This document shows, in pieces, positions 48,001 to 57,528 of a stretch of DNA of 64,000 nucleotides. Below the pieces are notes generated by a model. The model saw only the letters and a program-made list of their open reading frames with translations. It made no database searches and was not told where the DNA came from. The stretch's first letter is position 1. Each line of letters starts with the position of its first letter. Origin of the DNA: Melanocharis versteri (lineage: Eukaryota > Chordata > Aves > Passeriformes > Melanocharitidae); contig VZTG01010621.1 in NCBI GenBank assembly GCA_013397845.1, forward strand, positions 186,001 through 250,000, given 5' to 3'. The translations under genes were made by a program, and so were the position numbers.

Positions 48001-49056
48001 CATTTATTTGAGCTTGAAGTGGCTGAAAAGGCTAATTGCTAATACCCTGAGTAACCTCATCTTAGGAGTTGATAGTGACTTTATAAACAGCTTTAACTGT
48101 TTTTTTTGTGCTTTTGCAAACCTTGAGATATAAAAAAGATTAAAAAGTGGGGTTTTTTTTAGAGAGGAATTAAATGCACAGTAGCACAGGATATACTATT
48201 GCCAGGCTTGCCTGAATGATTTGGGATGAAATGATGCTGAATCCCAGTACTGGAGACACGGTAAAGTGAAGCTCTTCAGTATTTGGGACTGTTATGGTTA
48301 CTGATCCTTCTTCGAGTGCTCTGGCTCTGTCACAAGGCGCTGAAGTTCTGGAAGGAATTTTACAGCTCGTACAAAGCAGGGAAGTTTTATAATTAGTTTT
48401 AGAGAGGAGCAGGACTGGAAAGCAGCAGACAATTAGCTCCGAAGAATGAGTCCCCATTAGCAGCTGAGGAGTTTGGTAGAGCTTTGCTTGGCAGCTGTGC
48501 GCGAGTGCTGATGCACGCTGTGCTTCTCAAAAGGGAAACTCTGGCAAGGGATTCCCAGAAAGCAGCCAGCTCCAGAGCCAGCTCGGGCCAGCTGGAGCCA
48601 GCAGCAGTGGCTGTGGCTCCCTCTCTCCCCATCCTTTCCAACCCGGATGGGATCGGAGGGAGCCAAGCTGCAGCAGAATTGCTGTGCTGATTTGGGGATC
48701 CAGAAAGCTGTGCTAGGTGGAAGAACGCTGCCTGGGGCGTTGCTGGAGCTGGGCAACTCCTCTAGGAGTGGTTGTAAAGGTTCTCTGGAACCTTTTGAAG
48801 CTTTCAGAGCTTTTGAAGGGGCTGGAATTTCTCAGCCTGATGAGTTCCAAAGAGTGCAGTCCTGCATTCCTCCCCCTTCAAAAAGAGGCGTCGTTGTGTT
48901 CTCACCATATCTGTGGTTTGTCTCACCAGCTGCAGGTGCCATTCTTTGGTCAGTTGTGGAATGGGTGCCAGAGAAATTTTATCCAAAAAAAAAAAAAGGA
49001 AAGATCCAGGTGAGCCACGGAGCTCACTGAGGTGTGGCGTGTGCTGGGAGGGAAGT
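45013..49056. other. Unique non-coding DNA
   Basis: No gene is supported. 45.1-46.5 kb is very AT-rich with T12 runs near 45.49 and 45.63 kb. 48.4-48.9 kb is GC-richer and gives clusters of overlapping open frames (up to 127 codons) on both strands. These overlap one another in several frames, as expected by chance. An A13 run at about 48,985-48,997 interrupts it. Confidence 0.65.
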
Positions 49057-49120
49057 CACAGGATCACACAGCAGTTAGGGTTGGAAGGGAGATCGTTTGG
49101 TCCAAGGCAGGATCTCTTGA
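49057..49120 (-). mobile_element. Short CR1 3' tail remnant
   Basis: The plus strand reads CACAGGATCACACAGC, then GTTAGGGTTGGAAGGGAGATC, TTTGGTCCAA and GGCAGGATCTCTTGAGG. These line up in order with the antisense CR1 3' tail (GGATCACAGAATCAT, TTAGGGTTGGAAGGGACCT, GGTCCAACC). Only about 65 bp is alignable, with divergence, so the assignment is less certain than for the longer copies. Confidence 0.62.
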
Positions 49121-51790
49121 GGAAAGTTTCTTGCATTATTTTAGGATCGAAATTACACGTTCGTAGGGCATGAAATCGCTGCTGTGAAGTCTGAAGTTAT
49201 GTGATAACAGTATGAAATTTTATGTAATGAGAACATTTCTCATCTCAGATGGAACCTAATTGTGTGTTGTACGTCAGATAAAGGAGTCAGGCAATGCTGC
49301 AAGACTTGCTAATGGAAAAATGCTATTTTTTGTTTCTGCTGCTTATGTTTTACATTGTTGGAAATGTTGGAAATTGTTGGAAACAATATCGTATCTCTTT
49401 TCCTAAAAAATAATGATACCTAATTAAAGAAACACATTGCTGTAAGGGACAAAAAATCAGATATTTTTATTCTGAATTTCTAATCTGTGTCTTGTGGGAA
49501 ATAGCCTAACACGAGAGACACTTTTAAAGAGAAGCACTTCTTAGTGGCTGCATCTAAACTCTTCGGTGTCAAGGTCTTCTGAGCACACAGGAATCTAAAT
49601 TTATCTCTCTATATATTTGCTGCCTGAAGACAGCTCTTGGAGTTGGATCTAATCCGATCATATGGATATTTCTAAAAAAAAAAGTATCCCTCAGATCTAC
49701 CCCGTACTGCAGAGCCCTCTCCAGGATAGGATACCTGTGAGTCCATCTGTCCTTCCAGAAATAATGCTGGAAAAGATGATGGACATGTGGGAGTATTTCC
49801 TAGGTGGCCCCTGGCACTGGAGACATGTGCAGCTTCCAAGGAGGAATTTACACACTTGTGAAAGAGAGGGAGATTTGAAGTTTGAAAGGAAACTGAAAGA
49901 GCAGAGAGCTTGCCAGAAAAAAAAAAAAAAAATAAAAAGGAAAATGTGGGTTCCTAACAACAGTGAGGGAGTTATTTGGGGTTCCAGGGAGAATGCACTG
50001 GACTGGCATCCCAAGATGGTTTCTTAGTAGAGCTTGCTGGTTTAGGCTGATCTGCTCTGCTGAGTTGTTATTGGCTATTTCATCAACACAAGTTTGTATT
50101 TATGGCTCAGAAACCAGAATTTCTTTCTTGAGAAATGTACGGTCTGAAAATTTCACTCCCTTCTAGGAACTTCAGTCTCCAAAAGTTTGTGTGATTAGAA
50201 TATCAATAGCTGCTTTTTCAGTGTGACTGCAGTGAGCATCCTGGGAAATTCACGAGATAATGATGGGAATTGTTGCTCAATGAGCTTCACTGCTTATTTG
50301 TGATAAAATGCTTTGGTCTGCATTCTACCATTCTCTTCAGAAATACTCTCAGATTCTTTTATATCCAATTCCCCAAATTCTTTAGTCCATTTAAACTTCC
50401 ATGAAGTGAGGGAGAGGGAAGTTCAGGTTTTAGCAATTATGGTTGGTGAGTCTCTGCCAAAGACCATGAAGAGTTTAGGGGTTTGGTTTGTTTTTCCCTC
50501 TGGTCAGCACAGATTTTAAAAGAGTTTTATTAGAAGCCACTAATAAAAATGGTGATGTGTGCTAATATTGCTTAAGGAACCTTTTTATTTATCATCACTC
50601 TTCATTTATTTGTTGGTGAATGATGGATTAGTTTAGAAATAGACATTGCAAGTACACAAACTTCAATTTCCAAAAAGTGCTTGGCAGAAATAACTCAAGA
50701 CATAAGCTTTCTGTAAGAGGAAATGAAAGCAAAGGATGAGATTTGGCCCAAACTTGTTGTCATGTGCATCTTTATTTCTTTTTTTTTTCTCCTGTAGGAT
50801 AGGCATTAGACTGTGAACAATATTGCAAACTCTGATTTTAACATAGCCAAGTAAATAAATTGTGTTTCTCTTCTATTGGTGAGTTTTTAGCATATTTGTG
50901 ATTTTACAATTACTGTCAATATAGCTCTCACTGATTTCTGTCCCCTGCTAAGAGAAGATGAGCAGTATATGTAAGGAAAAAAGAGAGGAGCTGCATGAAT
51001 TTCCACTCTCAGGAGGAATTGCACAAACGCAGGGCTCAGACAGCAGCCTGCACTTCCTGGTATTGTTTTGTATTTATTTAAAATCCTCCAGTCTGCCAGC
51101 AAGGTTGGGACCATCCCCGGAGAAGAGAAGCTTTATGCTATTGCCAAGAAGCATCTCTTTGATTAAACACATCAATTAATTCTGCTATAATCGAACAAAA
51201 TGGGGTCCTTTTGGCTCTAACCTTTCTTAATGTGGCATGTCTGTTGCAGACAAGAATGTTTTTAATTGAGGGAATAATGCTGTGCACACTAAAGAATACT
51301 TCTTTTTCTAGTAGAGAGACAGCAAATGAACCCCTAAAATATCCCTCAGTGTGTTCTGGCATGGGTTTAAGTAGCTCTGTTAGCCAATAATTTTATTTAT
51401 CACTGACAGCCACTGTCAGTGGCTCTTGGGAGACTTGTAGGACTCGAGTTTTGCAGCTTTTGGGACACTGAAAAACCCCCAGCAAATGTGCACAAACAGA
51501 AAGTGTCCCAACCCAACTCAGATGTGTTCTATCAAGCTAAAACTTTTTTTACACCTCATTTCTCAGAGTTTGAGCTTATGTAAGCTGTGCTTGCACCACT
51601 GATCACACTGGATGTGGTGGCCGTTGCACAGAATTTTCTCCATGTTGTGGTGAGCCTGTGATACTCAGAATTGCTGCAAAGCTGCTGCCCCAGCTCAGGT
51701 GTGACACCTGAAATAATCTTAATAAAATTACAGCACTTCTTAAAGCTCTGTGATCTTTCACGATATAAGGTGTGATGTGGAATCATTCGA
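49121..51790. other. Unique non-coding DNA
   Basis: No gene is supported. A short GTTGGAAAT-type repeat lies at about 49,355-49,385, and an A14 run near 49,918-49,931. A small perfect hairpin at 51,401-51,421 is listed separately. A 121-codon plus-strand frame (49,662-50,027) spans the A-run and is not recognisable as protein. Confidence 0.68.
51401..51421. repeat. 8-bp perfect hairpin (5-nt loop)
   Basis: CACTGACA (51,401-51,408) pairs exactly with TGTCAGTG (51,414-51,421) across a GCCAC loop. It is small enough to arise by chance. No transcript or terminator context is visible. Confidence 0.6.
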
Positions 51791-51885
51791 ATAGAATCAT
51801 TAAGGCTGGAAAAGTCCTCCAAGATTGAGTCCAACCTCTGACTGGACACCACCAGGTCAATAAAACCCTGAGTGCCACGTCCAGG
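51791..51885 (-). mobile_element. CR1 LINE 3' tail fragment
   Basis: Antisense CR1 tail on the plus strand: ATAGAATCATTAAGGCTGGA, AAAGTCCTCCAAGAT, GAGTCCAACCTCTGAC, then ACACCACCAGGTCAATAAAACC and GAGTGCCACGTCCAG. These match in order the 3' tail of the class that carries AAGGTTGGAAAAG, as in the copy at 20.8 kb. The element is on the minus strand and keeps only about 95 bp of its 3' end, so no ORF2 residues remain. Confidence 0.85.
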
Positions 51886-52140
51886 TGTGATCTCTGTGTG
51901 CCCAGGGAACCGATGGAAATTCATAATTAAGAATTAAGGAGAACGCTGTGCCATTCTTCTTTTCCCATCAGTTTCTAATAGAAACAAATAATTACTTGAA
52001 AGCAGAGAAATAGTGGCTGAAACAAGGCAGCATGGAATTTAGAAACCTGCATTCAAAGTTACCTGATGTGGTGGGGCATTAATCAGAATTTACAAGGAGG
52101 AGAAAGTTTCATGTTTCTGTCCTGCTATAGCTCAAACTTG
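51886..52140. other. Unique non-coding DNA
   Basis: I see nothing distinctive between the CR1 tail and the following T/G tract. Confidence 0.65.
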
Positions 52141-52217
52141 GGTGTTGGGTTTTTTTTTTCGGTTGTTTTTGTTTGGATTTTTTAGGGGTTGGGTTTTTTT
52201 GGGGGGGCGTTGTTTTT
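52141..52217. repeat. T/G-rich tract with a G-quadruplex motif
   Basis: About 77 bases almost only T and G. At 52,185-52,207 the plus strand has G4, TT, G3, T7 and then G7, which fits a G-quadruplex pattern (the last G-run supplies two of the four runs). It is related in texture to the tracts at 28.2, 44.8, 57.4, 60.4 and 63.7 kb. Confidence 0.9.
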
Positions 52218-55203
52218 AATTAGGCTTCCCTGCAGGGTAGCATTGGCTCCAGAAAAGCTTCAATAATGCTTTAAATAAATAAAAGAGGTAACAATTTAAA
52301 TAAAAATAAATGAAGCTAATTAAAACACTAAACTCAAAATTGTCAGCATTTCAGCATTTCTGTTCATGAAATGCTACAGTGATAAATTAAATAAAATCTA
52401 GAGTGACAGAGAAGAATGTAGCTTAAAATTGCCTTTTTCGTTGTAATCTAAAGAAAGAATCAGCGAAGAAGAAAAAATGTAAAGGTATGGCAATGCTTTT
52501 AGTTTTAATTAATGTTGAATATCAGCAAAATTTAATCATTTTTTAGGAATTGCAGTGCTCTGCAGGGTGTCAGTGTGTGCTGACTATAAAATGTTTGTGG
52601 GGGCCCAGGAACACCCAGTGCTGAGAGTTGTCTCTCTCAGATTAACGTGGATCATTCGCTGCCTCCACCTAAATCTGCACAAATCTGTGATGAGCAGATA
52701 CAGAAACTGCACACGCATTCTGGTGCTGCTCACGGGAGGCTCAGGGAAAACACTGATCATCTTCATTTTCCTCCTCGTGAAGCCACTCGAAATCCTGCAT
52801 TTCTAAACCAGTGAACGATGTCCCTTGATGCAAGGCGTGCAATTCCATCATGGAGAATGGAGATGTTCCATAACTGGTGGTGATTGGGTCATGGAGATGC
52901 CGACTGTTCTGCCACCTCCCCTCTGATTTGGCCATGATTTTACACTCCAGCTCCCAGTTTTAACCAGAAATTCGTGCTGATGATTTTTCCTTAGCCATTA
53001 ACATAGGTTAAGCTCTTCACACATGAGGCTTATTGAGTACAGGTGCGTTGCAGCATTTATTTATTACAAAATATGTCTTAAAGCTCATGAAACAGTGTGT
53101 GGAGACTTCTCTCGTGGAAGCCACGGTGTATTTTTTATGGCATATGCAAGGAGGATGTGGCAGCAGGAAACACAGAGGTGCCTGTTCTTTTTTAAGTTGT
53201 GTCTGTAGTAAAAGGCTGTACCCACGTTTGGAGTGGAAAGTCTGAGTTTTAAATTGCTAGAGAATGGGATCTGGCTTAGACTGAGTAAGAAAGGCTCTTT
53301 ATTTCTCCTGGAACTGACAAAATAATGAGTAAATGCTGATGGGGCACTGGCTTGGCAGGCAGATGGCACAAATATAGAATGCTGAGGAATAATTCACTTA
53401 CAGCCATGGACATTTCTATAGACTGTTCGTTGAAGGAAGGCACAGTTGGCTGGTGGGATTTTCCTTTGTGTTTTAGCCCAGACTCCAAAATGTAATTGTT
53501 TTATTTTTAGCTTTTTTCAGTGTGTGTGTTGGCAAATGAGCACATAGCTTGAGCAGATTTGGGCCTGTATATACGGTTTAAAAGCCAGGTTGAAAATAGA
53601 AAAATGCTTCTCTTTTTCTCTTCTTTTTTTTTCCCCTCTCCCTCATTACTTATCTTTGCATGTGATATTTTCTTTCAAACTGTTTAAGGCTGTAATGTTG
53701 AAGGATCTCAGCTGCTCTGGAGCAATGGGGCTCCATCCAGCAAATGCTGAGCACTCTGAAGCCAGTGCAATAAACACCTCGGTGATATTTACAGTTACAA
53801 ATGGGGTGGTCACAGTGGGGATTCCCATTTAACTGCATGCTTGATTTCTTCCTGGGCTTTAAGGGAAAAGCCATGCAGCACCTCCTAGGGATAAAGCTGT
53901 CCAAAAAACATTTATTGACGTGTTACTGCTGATGGAGCTTTGGGGTTCTACCTGCAGAAGTCGTTGCTGTTTGATGTTGTGTGAGGACGGCTCATCGAAT
54001 GAATACTTGAAATATTTTTATGCCAGGTTAATCTGTTTTTTCATTAGCAGTCTCTCTAAGCTGGCACAGGTTTGCTGGTGCTCTAAGGGACACATGATCT
54101 TGTAATCTTTTGTTACATAAAATCGAACAAGCCTGATGAAATGAGCATAAGAATTGAAAAGTTTGGTGTAAGCAGAAGTCCAATTAAGTCAGGCTGTTCC
54201 TTCTCTGTTGTTCATGTGATTGTTGTGTGAGCAGTAGCCGAATGTGTGACTGTTGTTAAAAAATGATGATCAGTTCTGAGAGATCAACCTCCTCATCTTC
54301 TCTTGCGTTTGGGATTCCCACTGGGCCCCTGCAGGATCAGGACTCTTCAATATACCATATTTTCTGTTCGTTTGCCAGAGCATCACATGCAAGTTTCACC
54401 AGCTTGCACCTAAATTCTCCCAGGCTCGTGAAAAACGAACAAAATTTCCCTGATTTATGGTATTAAAATGGTGTTAGGGAAAAGCACTGTCCCTCTCCTA
54501 ACTTTGAGGAAAAAATGGCCATTTGACCTTGTATTTACTGAAGACAATAGCCAGCTAGCTGCTCCTACCTTCCAGCTCAATGTGACATCTCAGGCCTTTA
54601 TTCTACATTTTCCTTGAGGCACTGGTGCTTTCATTTTGCTTGATGTAGAGTAACAGAAATGTTTTGATTGAAGGGACCAGCCGAAGCTAACTTCAGTGTT
54701 TACCCTGGAGCGTGATCCCTGTGAACACATGGGCTTTATTCATCCAACCATTACAGAAAATGGTTTTGAAAAAAAAAAATTACTCTTACATTCACTGATT
54801 TCACTGTAAATGAAGGCCCAGAGTGTTCCCTGTGGGGCTGCCATTGCACAGAAAGGTATGGATTGAAGGAGAGGGGAAGACTTGTATGTCTAACTCAAAC
54901 ATGTCAAGTGTTCACTTCTTTGCTGCAGAAGAATAATGCATTTAATTAGACTATCATTGTGACAAATTGGTTGTGATGAGGCCGTCTATCTCAGGAGAGT
55001 GATGCTAATCTTTCTTGTAGTTTAAAGGCTCTCCTGTGTTGGCATGAGAGAGATAACTCATCTTTTTGGGGCCGTGGGAAAACAAGAAATTCTTCCTATT
55101 GAAAAAGATTGGATGCTTCAGTTGCCTTTTATAGATGTTTCCTTAAGTGAGGAACGGTTTTGAGGACCATAAAAATTTCGAAGGACTAAATCCTGCTTAT
55201 CCT
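52218..55203. other. Unique non-coding DNA
   Basis: No gene is supported. A frame at 52,555-52,806 contains GGSGKT, which superficially resembles a P-loop but fails the full motif. A 38-nt pyrimidine tract lies at 53,607-53,644. A candidate regulatory island near 54.9 kb is listed separately. Confidence 0.68.
54880..55060. promoter_or_regulatory. Candidate conserved non-coding element
   Basis: A compact non-repetitive island. An ATGCATTTAATTAGACTATC stretch near 54,936 combines a GCATTTAATTAG homeodomain/POU-like word with an ATTGTGACAAATTG SOX-like word immediately downstream. TCAAGTGTTCACTTC near 54,904 contains an NKX2-like AAGTG and a GTTCACTT. This is an inference from motif packing only. 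Confidence 0.27.
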
Positions 55204-56254
55204 TTAAGCACTGCAGAACTCAACTTGTGTCTGGCCTCTGTCCCTGTAATGGAATCCTAAACAAGAGTTTGACTCTCCTCGACAGCAAGGAGAGGGTTCT
55301 ATGCCTGAGAAACCTGGTCCTGAAAGTTACTTCCTGACCAAAGGATCGTCTTGAATGAGACAAAAGGGATTGGAGGGCAGTGTGACACGTGCTTAACAGC
55401 TGAGACACCTTCTGAGCCACTCACTGAGTGCAGGTGCTGCTGCTTTTGCTTGGCAAAAGCAAGAATCCTCCCCTAGGAAAAGGTCCTGAGGAATTTCTTT
55501 CTCAGTATTCAACATTTTAGAGCGTGGTTTGAACTGCGTCACCTCTAAAAGCTGAGCAATGGAACAACTGGCGAAGTCTTCACTAATCTCTATAATCATG
55601 TTTTCTGCTACAGAGCTTGAGGTAAAGGGAAATAAAATTCCCTTTTGCTCTACCTGAAGAAAACTTAGAATACTTGCTTTAACCTGGCGGGAGTGATCCT
55701 TTTGGATCCTGTGCAGCTCAGTAGGAACAGACACTACTGCCAAGGCTGTGGAGATAATGCTGAATTGATGCAACTCCTTGTAAAAAGCAGAACCAAACAG
55801 GTCACCAGCCTTTTGGGACACTCCTGACAAGTCACTGTTCCCTAAAGTCAAACATTCTGCCATTTCTCATGCTCCATCCGAGCCTTTTGTAAAGCACAGC
55901 TGCCCTTTTAACTCACCCTCCAATACCTCATTTCCTAAACTTTTGACCATTTCACTGGTCTCTGCTCTTTGTCTTCTGCTCCTTTTAATTTCTTTTTTTC
56001 ATTGAGTTTATGTAGTTTTCAAGAAATTTCATGTCCTGTGTTATCTGTGCCAGAGCAGGGTGCTCAGGGCACCAGCTCCAGGACACAACTGGGAGATGGC
56101 ATTGCCTGGCCAGTGTTAACCTGAGTGAGGATGTTGGTCCAAGTGTCCTCAAAAGAGACTGGGATGGGGAAATTGCTTGTTGGTAACTCTTTGAAAGCCT
56201 GCACAAGGCTGTCCAAATGGCATCCCATGCCTTTAATTTATTTATTATGAGCAC
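55204..56254 (-). pseudogene. Broken protein-like frame, family unknown
   Basis: On the minus strand one frame stays almost open from about 55,990 down to 55,204. Its longest part is 156 codons (55,393-55,863). In-frame stops occur at 55,867-55,869, 55,393-55,395 and 55,327-55,329, so about 260 codons hold only three internal stops where roughly a dozen would be expected. A second open frame (55,985-56,254, 89 codons) lies just upstream. It ends beside a T7 run (55,993-55,999), a likely frameshift point. Composition is mixed and protein-like (helix-forming stretches, scattered Cys, no low complexity). I do not recognise the family. A decayed single-copy gene, a retrocopy or an old endogenous retroviral segment are all possible, and chance is not excluded. 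Confidence 0.32.
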
Positions 56255-57356
56255 AGGGTACGAGCACCTCTATGGTGCAGCTGGGGTTGTGAAGGGAAAT
56301 TTACCTTTCTGGAATATTAATTAGCTCTTGTAAGGAGCTGAGCTCTATTAAACTGACAAACAGAGTGCAAGAGGCTTTAGAGGTCACAGGGGGCTGTTGG
56401 ATGTGTGGTAATTATTTCCCATTGTTACATCCTGCCATGTCAGCTGTACCTATAGAAATCAGGGAGATTGTTATAATGCCATTGAGAGTAAATTTGCAGG
56501 AAGAGGGGGAACAGCTCATTCTGCAAGCAAAGATTCTGCAATTGTCATGTATTTACAAGTTGAATATATAGTGAGTTAAATCTTATCCCAATCATTTAAA
56601 AATTAATCTTAGTACAATGAAGTGTATATTGATGGCCTGTTGATTTTAAGCAATAGACTTCCTAGGGAAATTGTCATGGATCTAGACAGAAGGAATCTAT
56701 TTATTTTTACTTTAGTTGAAATGGATCTCAGGATGTGATGACGATTTCATGAACATTTTCTGCTGCATGCAGCTTGTTTCCCATGCATGGTCGAAACCCA
56801 CAGTGTAGACATTCTACCAGAAGAACCTCTGAAAATCAAATTATTGATGACCCAGGAGCTTACTGGTCAGCTGAGCTGTGCTTGGAACCTGGTGAATGTT
56901 TCAATCACTCAATCTTGGTTTGCTCCAGGCTTGGGAGCCCAGAGAAATTCCCCAGTCAGCCACTTCCCTGCAGGAGAGACCCTCCACAAGAGCTTTTCTG
57001 GTGGTTTATAGTCACTGTTGTGATGCAACACCTGCACAGTTATTTTTTAACAGCTCCTCGTACAAAATGTAGAAACGAGTATTGTGTATGGCATTAGCTT
57101 GTTAGAATTGCTGCCTCTGCAGAGCTGAAGAGCTGTTGTGAGCTCAGGGTTTGAAGTGCTTTGTTTCTGTGTGGTTGATGGAGTCTGCAGAGAAACGGGG
57201 CTGTGGTTACAGGAGCAGTGGCTGTGTTCAGCTGTTGGAGCTCCAGCGTGGTGAAGCACTCCTGACAAAATCATCCATTGGGAATCTGGGAGCAGAAAGT
57301 CAGAGGTTGGCCTCTGATGAGTGTTTATAGAATTTCCCAGCAAAGTGGGGGATTAT
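56255..57356. other. Unique non-coding DNA next to the broken frame
   Basis: Short plus-strand frames at 56,365-56,571 and 56,787-57,011 read somewhat like protein but have no family resemblance I can name, and they lie opposite in strand to the neighbouring broken frame. I annotate nothing firmly here. Confidence 0.5.
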
Positions 57357-57528
57357 TTTGTTTGGTTTTGTTTTAATCTATTGACTCAGCATCTATAGAA
57401 CCAGATTTGTGCTAATGCGAATACAACAGATGGATTCTAATTTTCTTTTTCTGATCTCTACCATTGTTTTATTTGTTTGTTTCTTTGTTTGGTTTTGTTT
57501 GGGTTTCTTTTTTTTTTTTCTTTTTTCT
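57357..57528. repeat. Two T/G-rich low-complexity tracts
   Basis: A short tract at 57,357-57,375 and a longer one at 57,465-57,528, the latter passing from (TTTG)n-like units to T12 and T6 runs. The plus-strand frame across them is a Phe-rich artefact. Confidence 0.88.

Noticed and set aside
48399..49030. GC-rich stretch with many open frames as a possible first exon / CpG island
   Set aside because: CpGs are too few, frames overlap in every register, and no start or donor arrangement is convincing.
49075..49090. TTAGGGTTGG, similar to a telomere repeat
   Set aside because: Only one unit, and it is the normal CR1 antisense tail wording.
52555..52806. Plus-strand frame containing GGSGKT, resembling a Walker A ATP-binding loop
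   Set aside because: The required Gly/Ala five residues before GKT is a Leu, there is no Walker B or fold context, and the frame is only 83 codons.
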